In this document: piece by piece, positions 26,874 through 37,537 of the stretch | Layout of the letters: each line of letters begins with the position of its first letter | How positions within the stretch are numbered: position 1 is the stretch's first letter | Assembly: GCF_020149935.1 (NCBI RefSeq) | Contig: NZ_CP083757.1 | Coordinates: forward strand, 1,736,001-1,800,000 | Direction: 5' to 3' | DNA length: 64,000 bases | Origin: Marinilongibacter aquaticus | GTDB lineage: Bacteria; Bacteroidota; Bacteroidia; Cytophagales; Spirosomataceae | Notes under the pieces: generated by a model | Database searches by the model: none | Seen by the model: only the letters and a program-made list of their open reading frames with translations | Told to the model about the DNA's origin: nothing | Program-made: the position numbers and the translations under genes

Positions 26874-27467
26874 TCACTCTCTTCCTTTATTCAATTCATC
26901 TTGCCAAGATTTCAATTCATCCCATTTACTGTCTCGGGCCAAGGCCGCCTGTTTGGGCCAAGTGGTTGGGTCGTGCATTTGGTATCGAGAGCCCGCATTC
27001 ACCAATATATCTTTTAATGTCTCGGTCGATGTATTCGCCAAATCGGAAAAAGTATAAATTCCAGCTGCATGACAAAGGCTTTCAATTTTAGGCCCTATTC
27101 CTTCCACCACCTTCAAATCATCCTTTTTCACCGGTTCTTCAGCCAATGCGGCTACGGGCACCACCGCCGAAGCCCCCACTGCAGACCTCGACTTCTTGCA
27201 TTGGTCCAACTCCTCTTGCAATTTCAACACCTTATCTTTCCAGCCCTCAAGTTCTTTCGTATCGGGCATACCGTTGCGTATATTTTTCTTACGACAAGCT
27301 TCAAGTTCACTTTCCAAAAAAACGTTGCGTTCTTCCAATTCAGCAATTCTATCTTTCAATTTTGTCAGCATGCGAGAGAGCAGCCACCAAATTAAAAGCC
27401 CTAGGATTAAACAAAAGAGAAGAATATCCCACGGGAAATTCGTAAAGAGGCATTTTAGATTTTCCAT
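26874..27467 (-). CDS. inner-membrane coiled-coil protein with a helix-hairpin-helix-like C-terminal domain
   Basis: A 197-residue protein with one N-terminal transmembrane helix (about residues 13-33), a coiled coil of 50-60 residues (LKDRIAELEERNVFLESELEA), a short Ala/Val-rich linker, and a C-terminal domain that begins DDLKVVEGIGPKIESLCHAAGI, the helix-hairpin-helix motif seen in DUF4332/RpL-like domains. Proteins of this layout are frequent in Bacteroidota and of unknown function; the HhH element may bind DNA or protein. It starts 29 bases after the OmpA-type gene and both probably form one operon. Confidence 0.75.
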   Translation of the reverse strand: MENLKCLFTNFPWDILLFCLILGLLIWWLLSRMLTKLKDRIAELEERNVFLESELEACRKKNIRNGMPDTKELEGWKDKVLKLQEELDQCKKSRSAVGASAVVPVAALAEEPVKKDDLKVVEGIGPKIESLCHAAGIYTFSDLANTSTETLKDILVNAGSRYQMHDPTTWPKQAALARDSKWDELKSWQDELNKGRE

Positions 27468-27496
27468 CTATCTGGTTTTAAAGGGTTAATTACAAT

Positions 27497-28042
27497 TTAT
27501 TCAGCAAGATTTATGGTTACACGCCTGTTTTTTGCACGTCCTTCGGGGCTATCGTTTGATGCCACCGGCTCTCGTTCACCTTTTCCAGACACTTGCAACT
27601 GTGCTCCATTGAAGCCATTGGCGGTCAGAAAATCCTTCATCTTTTGAGCTCGTTTTACCGACAAGGGATCGTTTGTTGTATCCGAACCCTGGCTATCCGT
27701 ATGCCCAACCAACTGCAATTTCTTTTCCGGATTCGCCGCCAAGTACCGCTTAGCCGTTTCGATAAAAACATCGATTTCGGGACTACGCGAAATGCTTTCT
27801 TGGCCCGTCTCGAAGTAAACATCCAAAGGCTCGAACAACAGCTCTTCTTGCTCTTCCTTAGTCATATTTTCTACATCCGGCAGCATTTCTGGGGATTCTT
27901 CCACAGTAGGCTCGGGCTTATTCAAATTGGCCGGAACATGGTATTCGCTTTGCTCACAATAGGGTTTGCGATAGCAATTCCAAAACCAACAATAGACGAG
28001 AGAACAAATCAAAATTGCAATGGGGATGGCCGCTCTGTTCAT
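27497..28042 (-). CDS. OmpA-family protein (peptidoglycan-binding domain)
   Basis: A 181-residue envelope protein. An N-terminal hydrophobic segment (about residues 6-22) acts as anchor or signal. A Pro/Glu-rich spacer follows, and the OmpA-like domain covers about 75-181: YFETGQESIS, KLQLVGHTDSQGSDTTNDPLS, and ASNDSPEGRAKNRRVTINL. The Asp and Arg residues that hold diaminopimelate in peptidoglycan are in the NDPLSVKRAQ and GRAKNRRV segments. No beta-barrel is present, so it is a peptidoglycan-binding linker rather than a porin. Upstream (28043-28141) nothing else was seen. Confidence 0.87.
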   Translation of the reverse strand: MNRAAIPIAILICSLVYCWFWNCYRKPYCEQSEYHVPANLNKPEPTVEESPEMLPDVENMTKEEQEELLFEPLDVYFETGQESISRSPEIDVFIETAKRYLAANPEKKLQLVGHTDSQGSDTTNDPLSVKRAQKMKDFLTANGFNGAQLQVSGKGEREPVASNDSPEGRAKNRRVTINLAE

Positions 28043-28141
28043 AGTGTAAGGATTTGTTTTTATTTCATTCGATCAAGCATACTTAAGACTCGGGAACTTG
28101 AATAAATATACAACGAAACCGAAAAAAATTAAAGCAGATAT

Positions 28142-28178
28142 AAAAAAAGAGGCCAAATCGCATATGCAATTTGGCCTC
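28142..28178 (-). terminator. intrinsic terminator after rho
   Basis: GAGGCCAAAT (28149-28158) pairs perfectly with ATTTGGCCTC (28169-28178); on the minus strand a T7 run follows (28148-28142). The rho gene thus ends at a factor-independent site. Confidence 0.85.
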
Positions 28179-28197
28179 CACTGAAATCGTGTATTCA

Positions 28198-29757
<1,560 letters not shown>

Positions 29758-30002
29758 GAAGATGTTATTAATTCTTTATTGGAAGCAGGGGTAATCAACC
29801 GAAGCTGACCAATTCTAAATATTCTAATACAGTATATGTAAATCTGATAATGATTAGGTATGGTTAAATTGGAAACAAACCGAGATGAAAGTTAGCAAAA
29901 GGGTTTGCCCGAACTGAGAACAGATTTCACAGGTTTTCGAAATCCGATGCAATTTTAAGTGTATTTTATTTACAAGTCAACAAAAAGTAGGTTTCTTTCC
30001 CC

Positions 30003-30779
30003 TTAAACTTCAATTTCTCCTTGAAACACAAACTCGGCTGGGCCATTTAGCCAAATATCGGTAAAACTATCGTCGGTCTTTACTGCAAAACGAACGGAAA
30101 GCTCGCCTCCTTTAGTCTTTATTTGAACGATTTCTTGTTGATTTTTAATGAAATAGCTCTCCAAAGCACAGGCCGTCACCCCTGTTCCGCAAGAATATGT
30201 CTCGTCTTCCACTCCCCTTTCGAAAGTCCGTACTTTAATATACTGACCGCAATCTTCCATGAAATTGACGTTGGTACCGCCCGCCTGTGTCCAATAAACA
30301 TTGTTACGAATCGCCCCGCCTTCTTTAAAGACATCCAAGATGTCGATGTCCTGTACGGGAATGACTACATGCGGCGAACCCGTATCATAAAAAGCTTGTC
30401 CATCACGCAACTCGCGTTTTCCGGTGTCCGTCATTTTCAAAGACACCACGCCGCCTTTCAAATTGGCTTCGTGCTCACCATCCACAGCGATAAACTTGGC
30501 CTTCTCAGTAAAAATGCCCAAATCGTGAGCAAATTTAACCGTGCATCGCCCGCCGTTACCGCACATGCTGCCTTCTCTCCCATCCGCATTGTAATACACC
30601 ATCCTAAAATCAAAGCCTTCGGCTTCTTCCAAGACGATGAAACCATCGGCACCGATCCCAAATCGACGGTGGCAAAGCCATTCGATTTTTTCACGATCAA
30701 AAGCAGCCCAACCTTGGCGGCCATCGACCATGATGAAATCGTTTCCGGTACCTTGATATTTAAAGAATTTCAAACCCAT
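30003..30779 (-). CDS. dapF: diaminopimelate epimerase
   Basis: A 258-residue cytosolic enzyme converting LL- to meso-diaminopimelate for lysine and peptidoglycan. The two catalytic Cys residues are in SMCGNGGRC near residue 73 and SCGTGVTA near 195, each followed by the substrate-binding Gly-rich turn. The N-terminus FFKYQGTGNDFIMVD is typical. The protein is slightly shorter than the usual 270-280. It lies between rho and rplS, all leftward but separated by terminators or gaps; no other dap genes are nearby. Confidence 0.95.
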   Translation of the reverse strand: MGLKFFKYQGTGNDFIMVDGRQGWAAFDREKIEWLCHRRFGIGADGFIVLEEAEGFDFRMVYYNADGREGSMCGNGGRCTVKFAHDLGIFTEKAKFIAVDGEHEANLKGGVVSLKMTDTGKRELRDGQAFYDTGSPHVVIPVQDIDILDVFKEGGAIRNNVYWTQAGGTNVNFMEDCGQYIKVRTFERGVEDETYSCGTGVTACALESYFIKNQQEIVQIKTKGGELSVRFAVKTDDSFTDIWLNGPAEFVFQGEIEV

Positions 30780-30822
30780 TTCGTGTGAGCAATAATTTTA
30801 ATTCTTACCTTCTTTCCAATCA

Positions 30823-30850
30823 CAAAAAAAGCCGCCTCATCAAGGCGGCG
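30823..30850 (-). terminator. terminator after rplS
   Basis: GCCGCCT (30831-30837) pairs with AGGCGGC (30843-30849); on the minus strand seven T residues follow (30830-30824). It separates rplS from dapF. Confidence 0.85.
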
Positions 30851-30899
30851 TTTTCCAACACAAATTATGAAAAAGCTATTACTTATATTCTTTAATTTC

Positions 30900-31253
30900 T
30901 TATTTCAATTCTTTGATCTTCGCAGCTTTGCCTTGTTTGTTACGTAGGTAATACAGCTTCGCACGTCTTACCTTACCCTTACGCAAAACTTCGATTTTTT
31001 CGATACTTGGAGACAATATAGGAAAAATTCTCTCAACGCCAATACCGTTGGAAATTTTTCTAACCGTGAACGTTTCACCGTTTGTACCGTAGTTTTTACG
31101 CTGAATTACAGCACCTTGAAATACCTGAACACGCTCCTTGTTTCCCTCTTTGATTCGCACGTGAACGTTTACAGTATCACCGGCTTTGAATGTTGGGAAT
31201 TCTTTCTTTTCCGGAGCTAACTGCTGCTCAATTTCTTTAATTAAATCGCTCAT
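30900..31253 (-). CDS. rplS: 50S ribosomal protein L19
   Basis: A 117-residue ribosomal protein at the subunit interface. Typical segments are [62 protein letters not shown]. The gene is alone: rpsP, rimM and trmD, which often precede it, are absent. A consensus promoter and a terminator flank it, so it forms its own transcription unit. Confidence 0.97.
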   Translation of the reverse strand: MSDLIKEIEQQLAPEKKEFPTFKAGDTVNVHVRIKEGNKERVQVFQGAVIQRKNYGTNGETFTVRKISNGIGVERIFPILSPSIEKIEVLRKGKVRRAKLYYLRNKQGKAAKIKELK

Positions 31254-31333
31254 TTTCTTACTATTTAAATGATTTATCCTTCAAGAAAGAGGCTACAAAT
31301 CAGGATATTTGCAGCGTATCTAAAAACAGGTTG

Positions 31334-31363
31334 CAAAAGTAATTCTTTTTCCATCGAATTCAA
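31334..31363 (-). promoter_or_regulatory. promoter of rplS
   Basis: On the minus strand TTG (31363-31361), a 19-base spacer and TACTTTTG (31341-31334) match the consensus. The transcript would begin near 31328, giving a leader of about 75 bases. Confidence 0.65.
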
Positions 31364-31456
31364 ACAGCTTACCAGCAATTTCTTATGAAATTTTGATTTT
31401 AAGCCTTGGGCTCCCATTTGAAAATTCCGCGTAAATTGCGGCAAGAAAAACCGAAT

Positions 31457-32272
31457 ATGCTCACTTTCCCAAACGCGAAAATAAATATTGGCCTCAATAT
31501 CACCGAAAAACGCCCAGACGGCTTTCACAATATCGAGTCCGTTTTTTACCCCATCCCACTTTGCGATGCTCTGGAAGCTTTGCCCAGCCACACGCTTACT
31601 TTTTCTCAGAGTGGAATGGAAATCGCAGGAAACAAAGAAAGCAATTTGGTTTTTAGGGCTTTTGAACTGATTCGCCCGCGAATAAAGGATCAAATGCTGG
31701 CCAAAGTGCATTTGCACAAGGTGATTCCCATGGGGGCCGGACTGGGCGGCGGATCGGCAGACGGAGCCTTTGCCCTGAAACTTTTCAATTCCATTTTCCA
31801 ATTGAATCTGAGCCAGAAAGAAATGGAAGAAATGGCTGCTGAATTGGGCAGCGACTGCCCTTTTTTCATCGCCAACAAGCCCGTTTTCTGTTACGATCGA
31901 GGTATCAAATTCAAGCCCATCGAACTGGAGCTAGAAGGCTGGTATATTGTTTTGGTCAACCCGAATATCCACATCAGTACAGCCGAGGCCTACGCGGCCA
32001 TTACGCCCAAGATTGCTCCACACAATCTATTGGAAAGCATAAAAAGGCCTGTAGAAGAATGGAAAGGGCTAATTCAAAATGACTTTGAAGAAGCCCTTCG
32101 TGAGAAGTATCCAATTCTTGGTAAAATCAAAGAAACACTCTATACAAAAGGGGCAACTTACAGTGCCATGACCGGCAGCGGTTCTACCGTATATGGCCTA
32201 TTTCGAGAAAAGATCGCGGCAGAGAGCCTGTTCCCAGACTTCTCTACATGGCAATTCCCATTGCCTCAATAA
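31457..32272 (+). CDS. ispE: 4-diphosphocytidyl-2-C-methyl-D-erythritol kinase
   Basis: A 271-residue GHMP kinase of the MEP isoprenoid pathway. The N-terminal FPNAKINIGLNITEKRPDGFHNI and the ATP-binding loop PMGAGLGGGSADGAFAL (near residue 95) are diagnostic, and the C-terminal MTGSGSTVYGLF loop is present. ATG at 31457 is chosen because a TTG 51 bases upstream adds residues not found in the family. Its 3' end overlaps the convergent GLPGLI gene by 7 bases and no terminator lies between them. Confidence 0.95.
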   Translation: MLTFPNAKINIGLNITEKRPDGFHNIESVFYPIPLCDALEALPSHTLTFSQSGMEIAGNKESNLVFRAFELIRPRIKDQMLAKVHLHKVIPMGAGLGGGSADGAFALKLFNSIFQLNLSQKEMEEMAAELGSDCPFFIANKPVFCYDRGIKFKPIELELEGWYIVLVNPNIHISTAEAYAAITPKIAPHNLLESIKRPVEEWKGLIQNDFEEALREKYPILGKIKETLYTKGATYSAMTGSGSTVYGLFREKIAAESLFPDFSTWQFPLPQ

Positions 32273-33012
32273 CGCAATTCCCAAACCCAAGGCCTCTCGG
32301 CCTCAATGGAAGTTTCAATATAGTCTTTCTTAAGACTTAAATACTCTTCGCCACTCACCTCTTTGCCTTTCAATTTCTTTGGCAATTTTATCAAGTCTTT
32401 TGGTTCGCCAAATTCAATTTTTTCAGCTTCTACAACGAGCATCCCATCGTTTACATCGTAGGCCAAAATCAAGCCGGGCAGACCAAACAAATTTTCCGGA
32501 CCGGCTGGAACTGGGATATCGGCCGCAAACCAAGCCGTGATTTTCTGGCTTTTCAGCGTATCTTCAGTTACGGCTTTCATACACATATGCCCCAAAACCT
32601 CTCTAATTTCATTCATCACTCTCCATTTCGGCGTTTTCAAGCTGTCTCGCACCACATAGGTTTTCGCCAGTTGATCCATGTATTTTAAAGAAGTTTTATC
32701 CTTTAAATTATTTTCCACGAAATAGTCTTCCACTCGCCAAGAATAACTGCGGACTTCGTAGGGCTCTCCGAAAGTGTACATCGTCTTATCCGGCCAAAAT
32801 TGCAACCTCATCCTTTGGCTGTAGCCTTCGGGATTGTTCCAGCTGAGGGCAATTCTGTCGCGTTCGTGCTGCGAGATAAAGGGCATACTGGCGTAAATCT
32901 TATCGTAGAAAATGCGGTACCTGTATTCTACCTCTCCCACCGTATTTTGTGCTTTCAACCCGGAAGACAAGGCCATAAAACACAGGCATATTGCCCAATA
33001 TTTAAACTTCAT
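32266..33012 (-). CDS. GLPGLI-family exported protein
   Basis: A 248-residue periplasmic protein with a signal peptide (residues 1-21, ending in LKAQ). The name-giving motif appears as GPENLFGLPGLILAYD near residue 170, followed by VVEAEKIEF, which fits TIGR01200. Family members nearly always lie next to an outer-membrane beta-barrel protein; here that gene is directly upstream on the same strand (79 bases apart). The biochemical role is unknown. A link to metal or small-ligand uptake has been suspected for the family, but nothing in this sequence proves it. Confidence 0.88.
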   Translation of the reverse strand: MKFKYWAICLCFMALSSGLKAQNTVGEVEYRYRIFYDKIYASMPFISQHERDRIALSWNNPEGYSQRMRLQFWPDKTMYTFGEPYEVRSYSWRVEDYFVENNLKDKTSLKYMDQLAKTYVVRDSLKTPKWRVMNEIREVLGHMCMKAVTEDTLKSQKITAWFAADIPVPAGPENLFGLPGLILAYDVNDGMLVVEAEKIEFGEPKDLIKLPKKLKGKEVSGEEYLSLKKDYIETSIEAERPWVWELRY

Positions 33013-33091
33013 ATTTTTAATTTCTTATGTCAAAATTCCTTTAGCTAAAATAAGCGGTCTTGTACAAAGCCAAAACCTGTCGATACAATTT

Positions 33092-35902
33092 TCAACGCCT
33101 CTTTTTCACTTCTACCCCTTTCATGTTATAGGTAATGCCCAAAAGGAAGTAGCGAGACAAAGTACGCGTTTGGCTTTGCGTCACATAGTTCTGTCCCGCA
33201 AACTGATTGATGGTCTTGTTTTGCTTGAACACATCGTAGGCCGACAAACGCAGCTCCCATTTCTTGGCTTTCCCCAATAATTTATAGGCAAACAGGTTTA
33301 GAATCGGCACTTTTCTATCGAAGCCAAATCGCTCGTTCTCAAATCGCGTGTAATTAAATTTGGCATCGAAATAAAAATCCTTCGGCAATTTCAAATTCAT
33401 ATTGGTAAATGCTCCGATATTGAGTATCTCCTGATTCTGCGAAGGGTTCTGCTTGTATTTGGTCGTATTCAATCCAAAATTTCCACCGACATACAAGCTT
33501 ATCCAATCGACAGGTGTAAAATCTAAATTTGCTCGGTAATTGTGGGCAAAAGTGCTGGTTTCCGTTTCCTGATCGTTGATCAAGGCTATGCTTTTCGTGT
33601 AAGAAGGCCCCCCACTCAAATAGGCCGAAAGCTTTGTTTTTACGATCGGGAACCCAAAACCCAAATACGGCGTAAATTTTTGACCACCTTTCACATTCCC
33701 CGCTTTGTAAGTGGTCACCAAGGTTTCTGGATCTATGCTTTGGTTCTGCACAATCTGGCTTTCGTAATAAGTCATTTGCAAATTCACATGGAAATTCACA
33801 AAAGTCACGGGGTTGTACATTCCCGTGTTCACGCTGAAAGTGTGCGTCACTTCAGGTTGCAAATCAGGATTTCCCTCACGCACATACAAGGGGTTCGAAA
33901 TGTCTTTATAAGGCTGCAAATTGGTCATACTCGGTGGGGTTATGCCCATGCCGTAATTCGCCCCCACACGCTTGTTTCCTTTCATACTTTTCCAAAAAGA
34001 AACATTCGGCGTAAAATTCAGGTATTGTTTGTCTACGGTGCCCAGAAGTGAGGATTCTCGCTGCACCGAAAATTGCCCTTTGAGATTATACTGAGCTGCG
34101 GCCACACCCAAGCTCAAATTCGAACCTTTATTGGCATACCGCACGCTAGTGCCCAGCCTGTTGTACGTAATTGTATTATCGAAAAATCGGCTCAAATTTT
34201 CGTTCAAATTGTCTCCTTCTCCACCTTGGCGATCGTACACTTGTCGGTCAATTTCACTTTTCGTTTGACTGAAATTGTAAAAACTCTCCCAGAAAAACAT
34301 TTTTTTGATCGGTTCGACAAACATCATGCTCGATTTGATCAAGTTTGAACCGTTCAGTGAAGTATTCAGCTGATCGAGGTTTCTGAAATAAGAATTGGGA
34401 TCTGTAGAATTCAGCAAATCCACCACCGCTTTTTGCGTACCTTCCAAATCGGCTTTGCTCCACGTATCGCTTACACTGGCCGCAAAAACCCGCCCGCTTT
34501 TCTTGAATTTTTTTCGGTAGATGGCCGTACCCTGAAGGGCCACAGACCATTTATCTGTACCATTTTGTCGGTCCATGCTGCTCTGTTCCATTGTACTCCT
34601 AATCAGCTCTTGATGACTTTGCAAATCCGTTGTAAGATTACTGTAACGCCCCTTTCCAGTAATTGTAATGGTGTTTGTACTGTCCAGCTCATTCTGAAAA
34701 CGCAAATTCACACGATGATGCCCGGCAATATTGTCTTGCACGTTGTCGTCGGTCGAAGTAAACGAACTTCCATCTTGCAGAAAGTTTGTGCGGCTATTCA
34801 AATTGTCTAAAGTTTGGTTGCTCCGGCTAAAGAAATAGCTGCTGCTGAAATCCTTTTTCCCTTTCAGGTAATTGTAGTTTATCCCTGCCGCCTGATTGTT
34901 CGAATAACCCGAACTGAGGTCGTTAAAAGGAATATTGAAAGACTCTTCGTTATCGCCGCCGTTGAAATACACAAAGACCATTCCACCACCGCTGAAACCG
35001 AAATCGCCACCATCGCCCCAACGGAACGAATTGCTACCCATAAATTCCTCGCGATCATCCCAACTCAGCCCAGATTGATTCACATTGTTGCCGTAACCGA
35101 TCAATGAAAACTGATTTACTTTGTCGAATTTGTTGAAAGAACCGCTGGCAGTCCATCGATTATCCGTACCCGAGGCCGCAGTAATTTTCCCAAAAGCCCC
35201 TTTCTTAGCCTCCTCTTTCAATTCTACATTCAAGGTTTTCTCCTTCACACCATCATCCACACCGGTCAGTTTTGCCTGCTCCGATTTATCGTCAAAAATT
35301 TGTACTTTACTTACCGATTCGGCATTCAGGTTTTGGGTGGCCATTTTGGTGTTTCCTCCAAAAAAACGACGACCGTCTACGGTCACTTTTTGCACCTGTT
35401 GCCCCTGAGCAATCACATTCCCGTCTTTATCTACCCGCACCCCGGGCAGCTTTCGCAGCAATTCTTCCAATGTAGCACCGGGCGGTACCTTGAATTTCGA
35501 GGCATCGTACTCTATTGTATCACCCCGCATGCTCAAAGGAGCTTTGGCTGTTTTCACCACCACTTCGTAAAGTTCCTGAGAGATTGGATTCAAATGCATG
35601 GTTTCCACTTCCAAATTATCATTTTCGGGCATCACAAGTTCTTGCTGATAGGGCAAGTAACCCATAAACGTGGCCTTGATGAGCAAGGGTTGTTTGGCCA
35701 CATTTTTGAATTGGTAAGCTCCTTTATCGTCCGAAAGCGTATAGGCTATCAAAGCGGAGTCTTTGGGGGCCAGCAAAAGTACCGACGTATAAGATAAAGG
35801 GCTGTCTGCCGTGTCTTTCACGATTCCATGAATGGTAATTTTTTGCTGGGCTTGAGAGGCGAAGGTGATCAGTAGAAAAAAGAGGTAAATTTGTATTTTC
35901 AT
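33092..35902 (-). CDS. outer-membrane beta-barrel protein (TonB-receptor-like, GLPGLI partner)
   Basis: A 936-residue protein. The signal peptide (ending in ASQAQ) is followed by a carboxypeptidase-regulatory-like beta-sandwich (about 22-105: KITIHGIVKDTADSPLSYTSVLL), a plug-like region (LRKLPGVRVDKDGNVIAQGQQVQKVTVDGRRFFGG), and a long barrel ending in RYFLLGITYNMKGV. No obvious TonB box is seen, as in many OMP_b-brl_3-type proteins. The start used is the ATG at 35902, which gives a clean signal peptide; an in-frame start upstream adds 21 unlikely residues. It is the first gene of a two-gene unit with the GLPGLI protein. An AACTAAA-TT-TTTAGTT repeat lies in its upstream region near 35966-35982. 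Confidence 0.85.
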   Translation of the reverse strand: MKIQIYLFFLLITFASQAQQKITIHGIVKDTADSPLSYTSVLLLAPKDSALIAYTLSDDKGAYQFKNVAKQPLLIKATFMGYLPYQQELVMPENDNLEVETMHLNPISQELYEVVVKTAKAPLSMRGDTIEYDASKFKVPPGATLEELLRKLPGVRVDKDGNVIAQGQQVQKVTVDGRRFFGGNTKMATQNLNAESVSKVQIFDDKSEQAKLTGVDDGVKEKTLNVELKEEAKKGAFGKITAASGTDNRWTASGSFNKFDKVNQFSLIGYGNNVNQSGLSWDDREEFMGSNSFRWGDGGDFGFSGGGMVFVYFNGGDNEESFNIPFNDLSSGYSNNQAAGINYNYLKGKKDFSSSYFFSRSNQTLDNLNSRTNFLQDGSSFTSTDDNVQDNIAGHHRVNLRFQNELDSTNTITITGKGRYSNLTTDLQSHQELIRSTMEQSSMDRQNGTDKWSVALQGTAIYRKKFKKSGRVFAASVSDTWSKADLEGTQKAVVDLLNSTDPNSYFRNLDQLNTSLNGSNLIKSSMMFVEPIKKMFFWESFYNFSQTKSEIDRQVYDRQGGEGDNLNENLSRFFDNTITYNRLGTSVRYANKGSNLSLGVAAAQYNLKGQFSVQRESSLLGTVDKQYLNFTPNVSFWKSMKGNKRVGANYGMGITPPSMTNLQPYKDISNPLYVREGNPDLQPEVTHTFSVNTGMYNPVTFVNFHVNLQMTYYESQIVQNQSIDPETLVTTYKAGNVKGGQKFTPYLGFGFPIVKTKLSAYLSGGPSYTKSIALINDQETETSTFAHNYRANLDFTPVDWISLYVGGNFGLNTTKYKQNPSQNQEILNIGAFTNMNLKLPKDFYFDAKFNYTRFENERFGFDRKVPILNLFAYKLLGKAKKWELRLSAYDVFKQNKTINQFAGQNYVTQSQTRTLSRYFLLGITYNMKGVEVKKRR

Positions 35903-36008
35903 TAGCTCGGTTATTTTCTTACGGTTGTATCCGATAAAAGTAGAGAATAAAGAAATGAATATCAACTAAATTTTTAGTTTATTTAGTTTTTTTAAGATCA
36001 ATTAAGAG

Positions 36009-36698
36009 ATGTTACACAAAACCAAAGGCCTCGTACTGCACTACTTACCTTATCGAGAGACTTCAATTATTGTGCGGATATATACCGAGAAATTTGGTTT
36101 GCAAAGCTATATCGAAAACGGGGTTCGCTCGGCCAGAGGCAAAAACAAGATTGCACTTTTCCAACCCATGAGCCTGCTCGATCTTGTGGTTTATCATAGC
36201 GAAAAAAAGGATTTACACAGGCTCTCGGAAGTCAAATGCAGTGCCCCGCTTCAATCTATCCCCTTCGATGTACGGAAATCGAGCATTTCGATATTCATCA
36301 ATGAAGTTTTGAACAAAACACTGCATGAGCAAAGCGAAAACGAAGCCCTGTTCTTTTTCCTTTACAAATCCATACTTACGCTCGACCATCAACTCGAACA
36401 TTTCGAGAATTTCCATCTGCATTTTCTGGCACAGTATTCGGGTTATCTGGGTTTTGCTCCGCAAAATGCGACCGAAATCGAAACGCAATTCCGAGAATTT
36501 GCAGTGAATATCCCGATCGAAGAGGATACAAAATTGGCCCTAAACACTTTGTTCAAGGCCAACTTTGACACACATATGCCTATTTCTAAACATTTCAGAG
36601 CACACATTCTGGAAATCCTCGTGGCCTTCTACCGGCTTCATGTCGAGCATTTCGGCGACCTGAAATCACTTTCGGTTTTGAAAGCCGTTTTCAGTTAA
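36009..36698 (+). CDS. recO: DNA repair protein RecO
   Basis: A 229-residue recombination mediator that helps load RecA with RecF/RecR. The OB-fold N-terminus is LHKTKGLVLHYLPYRETSIIVRIYTEKFGLQSYIENGVR, followed by the helical domain. The zinc-finger cysteines of some RecO proteins are missing, as is usual in Bacteroidota. The last bases overlap the end of the convergent lipoprotein gene by 4 bases. Confidence 0.9.
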   Translation: MLHKTKGLVLHYLPYRETSIIVRIYTEKFGLQSYIENGVRSARGKNKIALFQPMSLLDLVVYHSEKKDLHRLSEVKCSAPLQSIPFDVRKSSISIFINEVLNKTLHEQSENEALFFFLYKSILTLDHQLEHFENFHLHFLAQYSGYLGFAPQNATEIETQFREFAVNIPIEEDTKLALNTLFKANFDTHMPISKHFRAHILEILVAFYRLHVEHFGDLKSLSVLKAVFS

Positions 36699-37486
36699 TA
36701 GCTCAAATCGTAGGTAATAGTACTCGTTTCGTTTGTGGCTTCCCACAAGCGATCAATCACAATTTGCGTTACCCGGCCTTGCTCGTCAAAAGCATAATCA
36801 AATTGCAATGTCCATTTGCTGTTGCTTTCATTAAACGAAGCCGACTTCAGCAAATTTGTGCTGAATTTCCCCAAAAATGAGTCGCGGAAAGTCCAATGTA
36901 CTGTCATGGGCCCAGTCACTTCCTGACGCACCGTATTCGGATAGTCGGTATACTCATATTTGGCGTAATCGCCCAACTGTGTCAAATCTCCGTTTTGATC
37001 GTACACTCTCAAATTCGAAGGCTCTGCGAGCATGGCATAAACCAAATACCCGTTTTTATAGAAATACTGTTTCTCGCCTTCATAATCATTCGCTTTTATA
37101 GCCAAACCTTGGGCGTCGAGAGCATAGCTTTTTATCAAACCGTTGTCCGATTCCAGAGACACTTGGTCGTCGCTATAACTGTACGTCTTCGTTGTACTTT
37201 CATCCCCCAACTCCTGATACGATTTCAAACGGCCATCTTCGTAATAGTCAAGCCCATAATTGTAGACAGTACTGCCTTCGCCTTCAAAATCCAAAGTTAC
37301 CTTCATGGTTTTGAAATTATCTGGAGTCACTTCAGCCGCTTCGATATCAACCTGTGCATCCAAATACTTTTTTGCTATTTCGTCGACGGTCAAAACAGGG
37401 TCAGTGGGGTCAGGATTTTGAGTGTTTTCCTTACAAGAGCTTAACAGAAGCCCAATACACAAAGTGGAGAGAAAGATTCTTGTCAT
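36695..37486 (-). CDS. hypothetical lipoprotein
   Basis: A 263-residue protein of unknown family. The signal sequence ends in LLLSSC, a clear lipobox, followed by a Pro/Asp-rich linker. The rest is rich in Tyr and acidic residues with repeated short beta motifs (KTYSYSDDQVSLES, QYFYKNGYLVYAM, VTQIVIDRLW) that recall YD/RHS-like or DUF4595-like strands. Surface exposure is likely. The ATG at 37486 is used; the in-frame TTG upstream is not needed. It lies 51 bases downstream of the PhoX-like gene in the same direction. Confidence 0.7.
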   Translation of the reverse strand: MTRIFLSTLCIGLLLSSCKENTQNPDPTDPVLTVDEIAKKYLDAQVDIEAAEVTPDNFKTMKVTLDFEGEGSTVYNYGLDYYEDGRLKSYQELGDESTTKTYSYSDDQVSLESDNGLIKSYALDAQGLAIKANDYEGEKQYFYKNGYLVYAMLAEPSNLRVYDQNGDLTQLGDYAKYEYTDYPNTVRQEVTGPMTVHWTFRDSFLGKFSTNLLKSASFNESNSKWTLQFDYAFDEQGRVTQIVIDRLWEATNETSTITYDLSY

Positions 37487-37537
37487 AGTTTTAAGATTTT
37501 TTAACAAAACGTCTCCCGCTCTTTTTTGAGTATAAAC

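Noticed and set aside
31274-31801. Leftward 175-residue frame over the start of ispE
   Set aside because: It is antisense to the well-supported ispE gene and its GHMP kinase motif, and overlaps the rplS promoter.
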